This document shows positions 45,379-59,700 of a DNA stretch of 64,000 bases, piece by piece (within the stretch, counting starts at the first letter, position 1; every line of letters begins with the position of its first letter). The DNA is from Betaproteobacteria bacterium (GTDB taxonomy: Bacteria; Pseudomonadota; Gammaproteobacteria; Burkholderiales; Burkholderiaceae). The notes below the pieces were generated by a model. That model was not told where the DNA came from. It did no database searches and worked only from the letters and a program-made list of their open reading frames with translations. A program made the position numbers and the translations under genes. The stretch spans positions 1 through 64,000 of the forward strand of contig CANGHN010000009.1 in the NCBI GenBank assembly GCA_947453825.1, read 5' to 3'.

Positions 45379-45455
45379 TGGCGGAACGGACGGGACTCGA
45401 ACCCGCGACCCTCTGCGTGACAGGCAGATATTCTAACCAACTGAACTACCGCTCC
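45379..45455 (-). tRNA. tRNA-Asp (GUC)
   Basis: 77 bases with encoded CCA. The reverse complement starts GGAGCGGTAG, has anticodon loop CTGTCAC (GTC), T-arm GGGTTCGAGTCCC and ends CCGTTCCGCCA. All four arms pair. Confidence 0.96.
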
Positions 45456-45506
45456 AATAAATAACGAGTAATACTACTTCTTACATTTTGCTGCTACCAG
45501 AAGAAC

Positions 45507-45582
45507 TGGCGTCCCCAGGGGGATTCGAACCCCCGTACTCACCGTGAAAGGGTGATGTCCTAGGCCTCTAGACGATGGGGAC
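45507..45582 (-). tRNA. tRNA-Glu (UUC)
   Basis: 76 bases with encoded CCA. The reverse complement starts GTCCCCATCG, has anticodon loop CTTTCAC (TTC), a GGTTCGAATCC T-arm and ends GGGGACGCCA. It lies downstream of gltX, whose enzyme charges it. Confidence 0.96.
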
Positions 45583-45617
45583 CTGGACTACAACAAATAA
45601 CCATGATTTTGAATGCT

Positions 45618-45693
<76 letters not shown>

Positions 45694-45771
45694 GAAATCC
45701 CACGATAAAACTGCAAGACATTCAAAACAATCCAAGATTTTAGCCTATTTTTGTGTAAGCGCGCAAATTGC

Positions 45772-47178
45772 CTACTGGATGACATTGGAGAGCCTTTTGA
45801 TAGCCTCTTCCTTACCCAATACCACTAAGACAGAATCGATAGCCGGGGTCTGTGTTGTGGCAAATAATGCATAGCGAACAGGCATCGCAAGGGCCGGCAT
45901 TTTTAACTGATGCTTAGCTAAGACTTGTTTAAAAGCGGCGCTGTACGCCTCCTTATTTGGATCGGATTCTTTCAAGAATTCAATGAGATCTTGAATAGCA
46001 GGAATCGCAGTAGGCGGTATATTTTTTGCGAGATCTTCGCTGCTATGAGCAGGGGCTGGCAGATAAAATAATTTTGCACCCTCTGCAATTTCGATCAGAG
46101 TATTCGCGCGATCTTTCAGCAAGCCAACCACTTGGACAAAGTCAGGACCATGCTCTGTATCAATCCCTATTTGATGTGCAAAAGGTTTAGTCAATTCAGC
46201 TAATTTTGTAGGTTCTGTATTTTGAATATACTGATGATTTAACCAAAGCAATTTCTCGGGATTATGTTGCGCTGGCGAGCGCCCTAAACTTTCTAAGTCA
46301 AACCAATCTACGAACTGCTCCTTGGTAAATAGCTCGGCATCACCATGCGACCAGCCTAGTCGCGCTAAGTAGTTGAGGATCGCTTCAGGCAAGTACCCTG
46401 CTTTTTGATAATCGCGCACACTCATAGCGCCATTGCGTTTACTCATTTTCTCGCCAGCATCATTGAGAACCGTTGGCAAATGGGCATAAATTGGGGGTAC
46501 ACCGCCCAAGGCCTTCATGATATTGATTTGCCTTGGGGTGTTATTAACATGGTCATCGCCACGAATGACGTGAGTAATTTTCATATCCAAGTCATCTACA
46601 ACAACACAGAAGTTATAGGTAGGCGTCCCATCGGGACGCGCAATTACGAGATCATCGAGCTCATCATTGCTAATTTCAATTCTTCCTTTTACTGCATCTT
46701 CCCATATGACTGAACCGCCAAGGGGATTTTTAAAGCGAATCACTGGAGTCACATCAGGTGGAATGGCGGGCAATGTTTTACCGGGTTCTGGACGCCATAG
46801 GCCGTTATAACGAGGCTTCTCTTTATTGGACATTTGCAGATCACGTAATTGGTTAAGATCAGCTTCACTCATATAACAGGGATATGCTAAGCCCGCATCT
46901 AGCATTTGCTTGACCACTTCACGATAGCGATCAATACGCTGCATTTGATAAATTGGACCCTCATCAATATCCAGACCCAACCATGCCATACCCTCAATAA
47001 TCACATCGACCGCTTCTTGGGTGGAACGCTCCAAGTCGGTATCTTCAATCCGCAGAATGAAATCACCTTTATTGTGGCGTGCAAAGGCCCATGGGTAGAG
47101 GGCGCTACGCAGATTTCCCAAATGAATGAAGCCCGTGGGGCTCGGGGCAAAACGTGTACGAATATGCATAAACGCCAT
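45772..47178 (-). CDS. gltX: Glutamyl-tRNA synthetase
   Basis: 468 residues. The class I signatures are [20 protein letters not shown] (HIGH as H19-L-G-N) and EKMSKRNG (KMSKS, about residue 242). It charges tRNA-Glu; the tRNA-Glu gene is just downstream. The ATG at 47178 is used here; an ATG three codons on is possible. Discriminating or not for tRNA-Gln cannot be told by eye. Confidence 0.96.
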   Translation of the reverse strand: MAFMHIRTRFAPSPTGFIHLGNLRSALYPWAFARHNKGDFILRIEDTDLERSTQEAVDVIIEGMAWLGLDIDEGPIYQMQRIDRYREVVKQMLDAGLAYPCYMSEADLNQLRDLQMSNKEKPRYNGLWRPEPGKTLPAIPPDVTPVIRFKNPLGGSVIWEDAVKGRIEISNDELDDLVIARPDGTPTYNFCVVVDDLDMKITHVIRGDDHVNNTPRQINIMKALGGVPPIYAHLPTVLNDAGEKMSKRNGAMSVRDYQKAGYLPEAILNYLARLGWSHGDAELFTKEQFVDWFDLESLGRSPAQHNPEKLLWLNHQYIQNTEPTKLAELTKPFAHQIGIDTEHGPDFVQVVGLLKDRANTLIEIAEGAKLFYLPAPAHSSEDLAKNIPPTAIPAIQDLIEFLKESDPNKEAYSAAFKQVLAKHQLKMPALAMPVRYALFATTQTPAIDSVLVVLGKEEAIKRLSNVIQ

Positions 47179-47233
47179 TATCTCAGGTCAGCCAAATTGG
47201 CAGCAAAAATGAAAAAAGTGGATACTTTGCCTT

Positions 47234-48199
47234 ATGAATGAATTACTTGTATTTATGTGTGATGGCGCCCCAGTTCGCGGGGAAATCGTCTCTATTAGCA
47301 GTGCTTGGCAGGCCGTTTTAGAGCGACGCAATGATCCCCCAGCTGTACGGCAGATCTTAGGGGATTTTGTGGGCGCCGCTACCCTATTGAGTGCTAGCCT
47401 CAAGTTTGATGGGACCCTGATTATTCAAGCCCAAAGTAAAGGCCCTGTTCAGTTACTAGTCGTTGAATGCAAGTCCGATTTGTCCATGCGGGCAACCGTA
47501 AAACTTTCTGTCGACCCCAAGTCAATTTCCCCTAGCGCCACTCTTGGGGAGCTGCTAGATGCAGAACATAGCGGTAGATTAGTGATCACCCTAGATCCAG
47601 CTAATCGCGAACCTGGGCAACCTCCTTATCAAGGTATTGTTGCACTTCAAGAGCATGATGGCGAAAAGACAAAAGCTGTCTCGAGTGCGGCCGAAGCGAT
47701 TGCTCTATACATGCAAAATTCCGAACAACTTGATACGCGCATCTGGCTGACCTCAAACGACACTCATGTTGGTGGTTTACTACTCCAAAGACTGCCTGAC
47801 TCTGGCGGCCATGCGCACTTAGACCCAAAAACTGCTGCCGAGGGTTGGAAGCGGATACAGACACTAGGTGAAACGATTACCAATGAAGAGTTACTTTCCC
47901 TGCCTCCAGAAACGATCTTAAGAAGATTATTTTTAGAAGAATCTGCTGAAAATGGGGTACGAAGTTTTCCTGTAAGACAAATTCGGTTCTCCTGTACATG
48001 CTCACGCACAAAAGTAGCCGATGTTTTGAGAATGCTAGGCGAGGAGGAGGTACAAAGTATTTTGACCGAACAAGGCGCTGTAGAGACGATTTGCGATTTT
48101 TGTGCCAAACCCTATCGCTTTGATGCAGTCGATTGCCTGCAGGTATTCAAAACTGATCTGTTAAGTGACGCTACCAGACCGCCTTCAAGCGGTCATTAA
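47234..48199 (+). CDS. hslO: Redox-regulated chaperone Hsp33
   Basis: 321 residues. The N-terminal substrate-binding domain is followed by the C-terminal zinc switch with Cys254-x-Cys256 and Cys287-x2-Cys290. Oxidation of these cysteines releases Zn and activates holdase function under oxidative stress. Divergent from gltX by 55 bases. Confidence 0.95.
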   Translation: MNELLVFMCDGAPVRGEIVSISSAWQAVLERRNDPPAVRQILGDFVGAATLLSASLKFDGTLIIQAQSKGPVQLLVVECKSDLSMRATVKLSVDPKSISPSATLGELLDAEHSGRLVITLDPANREPGQPPYQGIVALQEHDGEKTKAVSSAAEAIALYMQNSEQLDTRIWLTSNDTHVGGLLLQRLPDSGGHAHLDPKTAAEGWKRIQTLGETITNEELLSLPPETILRRLFLEESAENGVRSFPVRQIRFSCTCSRTKVADVLRMLGEEEVQSILTEQGAVETICDFCAKPYRFDAVDCLQVFKTDLLSDATRPPSSGH

Positions 48200-48216
48200 G
48201 CAAGCTATTGCTTAAT
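48195..48216. terminator. Hairpin covering two convergent stop codons
   Basis: ATTAAGCAA (48195-48203), loop GCTA, TTGCTTAAT (48208-48216): a perfect 9-pair stem. It includes the TAA of hslO and the TAG of ftsB. No long T-run. Confidence 0.5.
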
Positions 48217-48513
48217 AGCTGCAGCTGAGCTTGGGACCTTATCTGCAGGCAATATTTGCACAAAAAACTCGCCTTCCTTAATGAGTCCATGTTCTACTCT
48301 GGCGCGTTCCTCAATTGCTCGGGTGCCATCTTTAAGATCTTTTACATCACCAGCCAATTTAGCGTTACGCAAAGCTAAAAGGCTATTTTTAGCCTCTTGA
48401 AGCTCTACTTGCTTTTCCATCTCATACACCTTAAACCACCCACCTTTACCCAGCCATAGTGGGTACTGGATTGCGATGAGCAGCAAGAGCATGGAGTAGA
48501 TGATGATCCGCAT
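48205..48513 (-). CDS. ftsB: Cell division protein FtsB
   Basis: 102 residues. One N-terminal membrane helix (about 2-20) followed by a coiled coil (LWLGKGGWFKVYEMEKQVELQEAKNSLLALRNAKLAGDVKDL) and GTRAIEERARVEHGLIKEGEFFVQI, the conserved end. FtsB joins FtsL and FtsQ in the divisome. Located downstream of eno, the classic eno-ftsB order. Confidence 0.94.
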   Translation of the reverse strand: MRIIIYSMLLLLIAIQYPLWLGKGGWFKVYEMEKQVELQEAKNSLLALRNAKLAGDVKDLKDGTRAIEERARVEHGLIKEGEFFVQILPADKVPSSAAAIKQ

Positions 48514-48535
48514 ACGCTAATCGAATTTCAATGAA

Positions 48536-49855
<1,320 letters not shown>

Positions 49856-49868
49856 TTACTAAAATGCC

Positions 49869-50732
49869 TTACTTAAAGCTATTTTCTAAGAATGATCCGG
49901 TAGATTTAACGGCAACATCAATTGCCACCAATGATTCCAGCAGTTCTTTCATGCGACCCAAAGGAACAGCATTGGGACCATCTGATAAAGCTTTGGATGG
50001 ATCTGGATGGGTCTCCATAAACAGGCCGCTGATACCTACAGCTACTGCAGCCCGAGCCAAGACCGGCACAAACTCTCGCTGACCACCGCTAGAGTTGCCC
50101 TGCCCCCCAGGAAGCTGAACAGAATGGGTGGCATCGAATACTACTGGCGCATGAGTTTCACGCAAGATGGCTAGGCTACGCATATCCGAAATCAGATTGT
50201 TATAGCCAAAAGATGCGCCACGTTCGCAGACCATAAATTGGTCCGCTAGATTAACTTCTTTGGCGGCAGCTCGCGCCTTCTCAATGACGTTTAGCATCTC
50301 ATGTGGTGAAAGGAACTGACCCTTCTTGAAGTTCACTGGCCTACCACTTTGTGCACAGGCGCGAATAAAGTCGGTTTGCCTGCATAAAAATGCGGGGGTC
50401 TGAATAACATCTACTACCTGAGCCACCTCTTGAATCTCGCTGATATCGTGCACATCTGTGAGAATTGGAACGCCCACTTCTCTTTTTACCTTAGCCAAAA
50501 TCTCCAAGCCCTTCTCCATTCCTAAGCCACGAAATGAACTTCCAGAAGAACGATTTGCTTTATCGAAGGAAGACTTATAGATAAAGGGTATCTCGAGGGC
50601 GCTTGTAATTTCTTTTAATTGACTTGCAACATCAATAGCAGATTGCTCTGACTCTATAACGCAAGTGCCCGCAATAAGAAAAAAACGATGATCCAGGCCA
50701 ACATCAAAACCGCATAATTTAAATGTGCTCAT
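49869..50732 (-). CDS. kdsA: 3-Deoxy-D-manno-octulosonate 8-phosphate synthase
   Basis: 287 residues. [41 protein letters not shown] and [18 protein letters not shown] are KdsA signatures. The residue in the first motif is Cys24 (as in Aquifex), not the Asn of the Escherichia coli enzyme, so this is the metal-dependent class. It condenses PEP with arabinose 5-phosphate for lipopolysaccharide Kdo. Follows pyrG by 8 bases. Confidence 0.96.
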   Translation of the reverse strand: MSTFKLCGFDVGLDHRFFLIAGTCVIESEQSAIDVASQLKEITSALEIPFIYKSSFDKANRSSGSSFRGLGMEKGLEILAKVKREVGVPILTDVHDISEIQEVAQVVDVIQTPAFLCRQTDFIRACAQSGRPVNFKKGQFLSPHEMLNVIEKARAAAKEVNLADQFMVCERGASFGYNNLISDMRSLAILRETHAPVVFDATHSVQLPGGQGNSSGGQREFVPVLARAAVAVGISGLFMETHPDPSKALSDGPNAVPLGRMKELLESLVAIDVAVKSTGSFLENSFK

Positions 50733-50740
50733 GATGTCCC

Positions 50741-52405
<1,665 letters not shown>

Positions 52406-52427
52406 TTAAGCTCTGTTGGAAAAAGTA

Positions 52428-52433
52428 ATTATA
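52428..52433 (-). promoter_or_regulatory. Putative -10 box of the pyrG operon
   Basis: TATAAT on the minus strand, 26 bases upstream of the pyrG start. At 17 bases the -35 would be TTCATC, a weak match. The 102-base gap is shared with the divergent DUF2147 gene. Confidence 0.45.
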
Positions 52434-52504
52434 ACGATAGCCAACGGTCAGATGAAAAACGGTAATAATTAGCAACCCGATAAGCCAAAAAGACAAAAAT
52501 CCCT

Positions 52505-52963
52505 TTGAAAATAACCCTAAATTCGATATTTTCCAGCCTCTTACCTTTGACTCTAGGGCTGGTGCTTGCCACCCCAATCCAAGCACAGTCGTTTGATCCC
52601 ATAGTTGGCACCTGGAAAAGCTACGATGACGAAACCAAACAGCCAGCAGCCATGGTTGAAATTATTGAAAAAAATGGTGTTTTTTCTGGTGTAGTCAGTA
52701 AGTTATTGGATCCAAATGCCCTACCTACATGTATTAAATGCACAGATTCTCGCAAAGGTAAGCCAGTTGTGGGCATGGAAATACTGAGCGGATTGAAGAA
52801 ATCGGGAGATTTTTATAGCGGAGGTCAAATCTTGGACCCTGATGACGGAGAAACCTACCGGGCGGAGATGAAATTGAAGGATCAAGGTACCAAATTAGAC
52901 TTGCGCGCCTATATTGGTATCCCCTTGCTAGGTAGAACTCAAACTTGGACCAGAGAAAGGTAG
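52505..52963 (+). CDS. DUF2147 exported protein
   Basis: 152 residues from a TTG at 52505, needed to keep the signal peptide (about 1-27, cut after IQA). The mature part FDPIVGTWKSYDDETKQPAAMVEI, GMEILSGLKKSG and DPDDGETYRAEMKL matches DUF2147 (PF09917), a lipocalin-like barrel. Probably periplasmic; function unknown. Five bases before the next gene. Confidence 0.88.
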   Translation: MKITLNSIFSSLLPLTLGLVLATPIQAQSFDPIVGTWKSYDDETKQPAAMVEIIEKNGVFSGVVSKLLDPNALPTCIKCTDSRKGKPVVGMEILSGLKKSGDFYSGGQILDPDDGETYRAEMKLKDQGTKLDLRAYIGIPLLGRTQTWTRER

Positions 52964-52967
52964 CTCC

Positions 52968-53156
52968 ATGCGACTCCTATTTGCTGTACTGATAACCCTG
53001 CTTTCCTTATTCTATTTCCTGCCTTTTGCCATCGCATTTCATAAAAAGCGGACAAATACCGGTGCTATTTTTGCGTTAAACCTATTTTTAGGCTGGTCTT
53101 TGATTGGATGGGTAGTAGCACTAGTTTGGGCCTTAAAAGATGAGCAAATTATTTGA
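52968..53156 (+). CDS. Superinfection-immunity-like membrane protein (Imm family)
   Basis: 62 residues, two membrane helices (about 3-23 and 33-55). The pattern FYFLPFAIAFHKKRTNTGAIFALNLFLGWSLIGWVVALVWAL matches the T4 Imm-like 'superinfection immunity' family (PF14373), whose phage member blocks entry of further phage DNA. Bacterial members are common and not tied to prophages; no phage gene is nearby. Probably co-transcribed with DUF2147. Confidence 0.85.
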   Translation: MRLLFAVLITLLSLFYFLPFAIAFHKKRTNTGAIFALNLFLGWSLIGWVVALVWALKDEQII

Positions 53157-53228
53157 GTTTTGAACCCAGATCGCCCCATACAAGCTCTTTTTAAGTCTCA
53201 ACTCTTATATAAGACTCAATTAAACAAC

Positions 53229-53234
53229 TATAAT
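53229..53234 (+). promoter_or_regulatory. Putative -10 box of acnB
   Basis: A perfect TATAAT 68 bases before the acnB start; no clear -35 (TTATAT at 18 bases is the nearest). Confidence 0.45.
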
Positions 53235-53301
53235 TGGGGAAATCGGGGGAAAATCCCATTTTGGCCTTTCTATTGAACACTTTTATCGCATAGGAAACAC
53301 C

Positions 53302-55887
53302 ATGTTAGAAGCCTATAACGCCCATGTTGCAGAACGCGCAGCTCTTGGCATTCCTGCACTACCTTTAACTAAAGATCAAACCGCTGAGCTGGTGAAATTA
53401 CTCAAGAGCCCGCCAGCCGGTAAAGAGTCTGAATTGGTAGAGCTCATTACGAATCGTGTTCCAGCTGGCGTTGATGAGGCTGCAAAGGTCAAAGCAGAAT
53501 TTTTAGATGCAATTGCTAAGGGTGCAGAAAAATCTCCATTAATTTCTCGAGTGAAAGCAACCGAGTTACTCGGCACCATGCTTGGTGGTTACAACATTAA
53601 ACCTTTGGTTGAGTTGTTAAGTGATGCAGAGTGTGGAGCAGCAGCTGCCACTGCCTTAAAGAAAACATTACTGATGTTTGACTACTTTAATGATGTTAAC
53701 GAATTGGCTGAGAAAGGTAATGCCAATGCTCAATCAGTCATGAAGAGTTGGGCTGATGCTGAGTGGTTCACCAGTCGCCCCGCTGTTCCAGAAAGCATGA
53801 AGCTTACCGTATTTAAGGTGGCCGGCGAAACCAATACAGATGACCTTTCACCAGCTCCTGATGCATGGAGCCGTCCAGATATTCCTTTACATGCAACCAT
53901 CATGTTAAAAAATCCCCGCCCCGGTATTGAGCCCGATGAATCGGGTGTTCGCGGCCCTATGAAGCAAATTGCCGCCCTTCAGAAAAAAGGCAACCAAATT
54001 GCTTATGTTGGTGACGTTGTTGGTACTGGATCTTCTCGTAAGTCAGCAACAAACTCTGTCTTATGGTGGACAGGTCAAGATATTCCGTTCGTACCAAACA
54101 AACGTTTTGGTGGTGTTTGCCTGGGAACCAATATTGCCCCGATCTTCTTTAATACCATGGAAGACTCCGGAGCATTACCAATCGAGTTAGACGTATCTCA
54201 AATGAATATGGGGGATGAAATTGAGTTACGCCCATACGAAGGTAAAGTATTTAAGAATGGTCAAGAGATCACCAGCTTCTCACTGAAGTCCCCTGTCATC
54301 TTGGATGAAGTTCGTGCTGGTGGACGTATTCCTTTGATCGTTGGACGTGGTCTGACCACCAAAGCACGCGCTGCCTTGGGATTGCCAGCCTCAACAGCAT
54401 TCCGTGTACCAGTAAGCCCTCCTGACAACAAAAAAGGATTTAGCCTGGCGCAAAAAATGGTTGGACGTGCATGTGGTTTACCAGAGGGTCAAGGCGTTCG
54501 TCCCGGTACTTATTGTGAACCGCGCATGACAACAGTTGGGTCTCAAGATACAACTGGTCCTATGACTCGCGATGAATTGAAAGACTTGGCTTGTTTGGGC
54601 TTCTCTTCTGACTTGGTGATGCAGTCTTTCTGTCACACCTCTGCCTATCCAAAACCTGTTGATATTCGTACCCAGCATGAGTTACCGCCATTTATGACCA
54701 ATCGCGGCGGCGTTTCATTGCGCCCGGGCGATGGCGTGATTCATAGCTGGTTGAATCGCTTACTTCTGCCCGATACCTGCGGTACAGGTGGCGATAGCCA
54801 TACACGTTTCCCAATTGGCATTTCATTTCCTGCTGGCTCTGGTTTAGTTGCCTTTGCCGCTGCAACTGGTGTGATGCCATTGGACATGCCTGAATCTGTA
54901 TTAGTTCGCTTTAAAGGCAAGATGCAGCCTGGCATCACCTTGCGTGACTTAGTCAATTCAATTCCCTTGTATGCAATCAAAAAAGGCTTGTTAACTGTAG
55001 AAAAAAAAGGCAAGAAGAATATCTTCTCTGGCCGCATCTTAGAAATCGAAGGATTGCCAGATCTCAAGGTAGAACAAGCCTTTGAGTTATCCGATGCATC
55101 AGCAGAGCGATCCGCTGGAGGCTGCACCGTTCATTTGAACAAAGAACCCATCATTGAGTACATGCAATCAAACATTACTTTAATGAAGTGGATGATTGCC
55201 AATGGATATGAAGACAAGCGCACCCTTGGTCGCCGCATTAAAGCAATGGAAGCTTGGATTGCAAATCCACAACTCCTCAAAGCTGATGCAAATGCTGATT
55301 ATGCAGAGATTATCGAAATCAACATCGATGAAATTAAAGAACCTATCCTTGCATGCCCTAATGACCCGGATGATGTCAAAGTTTTATCTGAAGTTGCTGG
55401 TGACAAGATAGATGAAGTCTTCATTGGTTCTTGTATGACCAATATTGGTCACTTCCGTGCAGCTGGCCAGGTTCTTCAGGGCAAGAAAGATATGCCAACT
55501 CGTCTTTGGGTAGCCCCTCCAACTAAGATGGACGCCATGATCCTGATGGAAGAAGGTTACTACGGCATGTTAGGCGCCGCAGGAGCACGAATGGAAAGCC
55601 CTGGCTGTTCTTTATGTATGGGAAATCAAGCTCAAATCCGCAAGGGATCTACAGCGGTATCTACGTCTACCCGCAACTTCCCGAATCGCTTAGGCATTGA
55701 TACTAGAGTCTATTTAGCCTCTGCCGAGCTAGCGTCTGTAGCAGCACTTTTAGGCCGCCTCCCTACTCCAAGTGAATACTTGGAACAGGTTCAGGCACTG
55801 AATGCCAAGGCTGGTGAAGTTTATAAGTACATGAGTTTTGACAAGCTCAAGTCATTTAGCGATGTAGCGGATACCGTTACTGTTTAG
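53302..55887 (+). CDS. acnB: Aconitate hydratase B
   Basis: 861 residues in the AcnB order: N-terminal HEAT-like domain (about 1-160), swivelling domain 4 ([21 protein letters not shown]), then catalytic domains with [26 protein letters not shown] and [11 protein letters not shown], whose cysteines hold the [4Fe-4S] cluster. Interconverts citrate and isocitrate and may handle 2-methyl-cis-aconitate. Followed by a good terminator. Confidence 0.97.
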   Translation: MLEAYNAHVAERAALGIPALPLTKDQTAELVKLLKSPPAGKESELVELITNRVPAGVDEAAKVKAEFLDAIAKGAEKSPLISRVKATELLGTMLGGYNIKPLVELLSDAECGAAAATALKKTLLMFDYFNDVNELAEKGNANAQSVMKSWADAEWFTSRPAVPESMKLTVFKVAGETNTDDLSPAPDAWSRPDIPLHATIMLKNPRPGIEPDESGVRGPMKQIAALQKKGNQIAYVGDVVGTGSSRKSATNSVLWWTGQDIPFVPNKRFGGVCLGTNIAPIFFNTMEDSGALPIELDVSQMNMGDEIELRPYEGKVFKNGQEITSFSLKSPVILDEVRAGGRIPLIVGRGLTTKARAALGLPASTAFRVPVSPPDNKKGFSLAQKMVGRACGLPEGQGVRPGTYCEPRMTTVGSQDTTGPMTRDELKDLACLGFSSDLVMQSFCHTSAYPKPVDIRTQHELPPFMTNRGGVSLRPGDGVIHSWLNRLLLPDTCGTGGDSHTRFPIGISFPAGSGLVAFAAATGVMPLDMPESVLVRFKGKMQPGITLRDLVNSIPLYAIKKGLLTVEKKGKKNIFSGRILEIEGLPDLKVEQAFELSDASAERSAGGCTVHLNKEPIIEYMQSNITLMKWMIANGYEDKRTLGRRIKAMEAWIANPQLLKADANADYAEIIEINIDEIKEPILACPNDPDDVKVLSEVAGDKIDEVFIGSCMTNIGHFRAAGQVLQGKKDMPTRLWVAPPTKMDAMILMEEGYYGMLGAAGARMESPGCSLCMGNQAQIRKGSTAVSTSTRNFPNRLGIDTRVYLASAELASVAALLGRLPTPSEYLEQVQALNAKAGEVYKYMSFDKLKSFSDVADTVTV

Positions 55888-55913
55888 ACGATATGACCTA
55901 GGTATCAACTATG

Positions 55914-55942
55914 AAAAAGGCGATCACTTGATCGCCTTTTTT
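55914..55942. terminator. acnB terminator
   Basis: AAAAAGGCGATCA / TGATCGCCTTTTTT, a 13-pair stem with six T's; symmetrical, so it also serves the minus-strand gene at 55959. Confidence 0.88.
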
Positions 55943-55958
55943 AATGCAATTTCGTAAA

Positions 55959-56714
55959 TCAAATACAGAGTTTGAATTCTTGTCTGGCATTTGCTCGGCT
56001 TAAACCTGCTACCCATTTTGTAGTAGGTAGATCAGTGCACTCTTTTAGCATCTTTGCTCGGGCGGAGACTTCTCGCCATTCGGCCTCTAGTGTTGGACCT
56101 TTAAATGCAATCGCTACAACATTGCAATCATGAGATTCCGGAAATAATAAAACCCGATCATTAAAGGCCTTGCAGATATTTTTAAGATTGATTTCAAAGC
56201 TTTTATGACGTGAAAATAAGTTGACAGTCATCACGCCCGGCTCTTTAAGGATGTTGAAGCAACCTTTATAAAACTCTAGTGAGCTAGCTGCCGGCCCATC
56301 ACAAATAGCATCATATAAATCTACCTGCAGCGCATCAAATATATTTCTGTACTGAGGGCTTTTAACAAACCGCTTTGCATCAGTCTGCATTGTCTCCAGC
56401 CTTCTATCGTCATCAGGCATTAAAAACATGCTGCGCGCGGAAACAATCACTGCAGGATTGAGCTCTACAACGGTAGACTTCACTGCGGGACAATGTAGAT
56501 GAGTAAATTTTGTAAGTGCCCCGGTGCCTAAACCAAGTTGCGCGACACGCATGCCAGGCTTTGTTGCTAGAAAGAGTAACCAAGCCATCATTTGCTGGTT
56601 GTACTCGAGATAAATCTCATTGGGGTCGCGGATTCGCATAGCACCTTGAATCAATTCACTACCAAAATGCAGATAGCGAATTCCACCGCTCTCAGAAAAA
56701 GTTACCGGCTCCAT
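55959..56714 (-). CDS. Spermidine-synthase-like methyltransferase-fold protein
   Basis: 251 residues from the ATG at 56714; a longer frame from a TTG at 56744 overlaps the purL stop and may also be used. EPVTFSESGGIRYLHFGSELIQGAMRI, MRVAQLGLGTGALTKF (nucleotide loop), TVVELNPAVI and DLYDAICDGPAAS resemble SpeE-like proteins without the polyamine pocket motifs. It lies just downstream of purL on the same strand. The product is unknown. Confidence 0.8.
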   Translation of the reverse strand: MEPVTFSESGGIRYLHFGSELIQGAMRIRDPNEIYLEYNQQMMAWLLFLATKPGMRVAQLGLGTGALTKFTHLHCPAVKSTVVELNPAVIVSARSMFLMPDDDRRLETMQTDAKRFVKSPQYRNIFDALQVDLYDAICDGPAASSLEFYKGCFNILKEPGVMTVNLFSRHKSFEINLKNICKAFNDRVLLFPESHDCNVVAIAFKGPTLEAEWREVSARAKMLKECTDLPTTKWVAGLSRANARQEFKLCI

Positions 56715-56731
56715 AGCTTGTTCGTTAGGAT

Positions 56732-59700
56732 TTAACTTGCCCAACGACGTGCATTTCGGAATAAGCGTAACCAGGGACTTGCGCCATCAGGAATATCTAA
56801 CCATTCTGGCGGACACCAACTCATCTGCGCAGCACGGAATACACGCTCTGGATGCGGCATCATGACTGTAAAGCGACCATCTAAGGTCGTAACACCCGTT
56901 AAGCCATCAGGAGATCCATTTGGATTTAGAGGGTAGACTTCAGTATGTTTGCTATGGTGATCCACAAAGCGCATTGTTGCTAATTCTTGCTTCTTTAATG
57001 CCTCGTAATTACCTTGCTGGCTAAAATTAGCAAATCCTTCGCCATGGGCAATCGCGATCGGCAAATGACTACCTTCCATACCTTGGGTAAAGATAGATGG
57101 AGATGGCAACACTTCTACCATTACTAAACGCGCTTCATATTGCTCTGATTGATTGCGTGTAAATTTCGGCCAAGCTTGTGCGCCAGGAATGATGTCAGAC
57201 AGATTACTCATCATTTGACAACCATTGCAGACACCTAAAGCAAAACTATCTTGGCGGTTAAAAAATTCGGAGAATTGATCTCTTAATTGCTGATTAAAAA
57301 GAATTGTTTTAGCCCACCCTTCACCCGCCCCAAGAACATCACCATAGCTAAAACCACCGCAGGCAATGAGGCCTCTAAAGCCATCCAATTTTGCTTTGCC
57401 AGCTAATAAATCAGACATATGAACGTCATAGCTATCAAATCCTGCCCAGTTGACTGCATAGGCCATTTCTACATGGGAATTAACCCCCTGCTCTCGCAAA
57501 ATGGCAACTTTGGGACGGCTATTCTTTTGAATAAAAGGAGCGGCGACATTATCAGTTGGATCATATGTCAGTCTTGGAGACATGCCAGGATCTGCAATGT
57601 TGTCCAGTAAAGAGTATTCGCTATCAGCGCAGACTGGGTTATCTCTTAAGCGAGCAATTTGATAGCTTGTATTAGCCCACATTTTTTGTAGGACCTCACG
57701 AGGCTCTGAAAAAATATTTTTTGCATCACGCCAGATTTCAATGCGGCCATTCGTATTTGGTTTTCCAATCACATGACTAAATGCACTCAAGTTCAATTGA
57801 CGCAATACTGCAAATACTGCATCACGATCTGCTCTACGAACTTGAATAACCGCTCCGAGTTCTTCATTAAATAAGGCGCGCATTGTTTGCTCATGGCGAC
57901 GACCTGAAACCTGTTGAGCCCAATTTTTAGCATCACCATAATCAGGCTCTTGAACAGCATCGACTGCAATCATGTCGACGTTGATGGAAACACCACAGTG
58001 ACTTGCAAAGGCCATTTCAGAAACACAGGCTAATAAACCACCATCAGAACGATCGTGATATGCCAGTAATTTGTTTTCCTGGCGCAACTGGATGATGGCC
58101 TTAGAAAGATTCTTAAGATCTTCTGGATGATCTAGGTTTGGGGCCGTTCCACCTGACTGGTTAAGAATCTGGGCCAAAATACTACCTGCCATACGGTTAT
58201 GGCCATGACCTAAATCAATCAAGATTAATTCAGTCTCTAGGGTTGAGCCATCTTGATTATGGAGTTTAAGTAAAGGAACAGTTGTTTTGCGTACATCTTG
58301 AACTGCAGCAAAAGCAGAAATAATTAGCGAAACAGGTGCAATCACCTTTTTATCCTGCCCTTTATCCTGCCATGCAGTGGCCATTGATAAGGAATCCTTA
58401 CCAACTGGAATTGAAATTCCTAAGGCGGGACATAAATCCATACCAACCGCTTTTACAGAGTCGTAGAGTTTGGCATCTTCCCCTGGGTCACCACAAGCAG
58501 CCATCCAGTTAGCCGAGAGTTTGACATCTTCTAGACGGCGTATATCTGCTGCCAATAGATTGGTAATAGCTTCTCCTACAGCCATTCTAGCTGCTGCTGG
58601 TGCATCAATTACCGCAACTGGAGTTCTTTCACCCATGGCCATCGCTTCACCGCGATAACCCTGGTAATCCATCAGTGTGACAGCGCAGTCTGCAACAGGC
58701 ACCTGCCAGGGCCCTACAAATTGATCGCGTGCATTCAGGCCCCCAACCGTTCTATCGCCAATGGTAATCAAGAAAGATTTGCTAGCAACTGTAGGCTGTT
58801 GCAAAACCCAGGCAATAGATTGGGCAAGGTCTGCATCAGTTACATCAAGTTCTTCAAAAGACTGCTTTACACGTTTGACATCGCGATGCATACGGGGTGG
58901 CTTGCCAAGTAACACTTCCATTGGCATATCAATAGGCATAGCAGCATCTGAATCTTTGTTTTGCTTGGAGTCATTTAGTTGTAGCTGACGTTCTGTTGTT
59001 GCTTCGCCTACAACGGCAAAAGGACAACGCTCACGCTCGCAGAACGATTTAAAGAGATCTAAATCTTGAGGTTCAATTGCCAGCACATAACGTTCCTGAG
59101 ATTCATTACACCAAATCTCGGCAGGACTCATCCCGCTCTCTTCAAGAGGAATATTGCGCAATGTAAATTTGGCACCCAAGCCTGCTCCATCAGCAAGCTC
59201 AGGAAAGGCATTCGAGAGTCCGCCTGCACCAACATCATGAATAGAAACAATGGGATTTTTATCTCCTAATGCACGACATGCATTAATCACTTCCTGCGCG
59301 CGTCGCTCCATTTCAGGATTACCGCGCTGCACAGAATCAAAATCTAGATCGGCAGTATTGGTGCCTGTTGCTACTGAGCTGCCAGTTGCTCCGCCCATAC
59401 CGATGCGCATGCCTGGGCCACCAAGTTGTATGAGCATGTGTCCAGACTGTATTGCTTTTTTCTCTGTATGAATAGAATCAATACTGCCGATACCACCTGC
59501 AATCATGATTGGCTTGTGATAACCGCGACGTGCACCATCTAAGGTTTGTTCAAAAACGCGGAAGTAGCCCCCTAATATGGGCCTACCAAATTCATTATTA
59601 AATGCAGCTCCACCCAACGGTCCTTCAATCATGATCTGCAAAGGAGTTGCTATGCGCTCCGGCTTGCCATATTTTTCCGCTTCCCAAGGAAGTTGTGTGC

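Noticed and set aside
52968-53156. Prophage remnant
   Set aside because: The Imm-like gene is alone; no integrase, structural or lysis gene nearby, so no prophage is claimed.
54741-55127. Long antisense frame inside acnB (128 codons)
   Set aside because: It lies wholly inside a well-conserved gene and shows no motif; its openness comes from the codon use of acnB.
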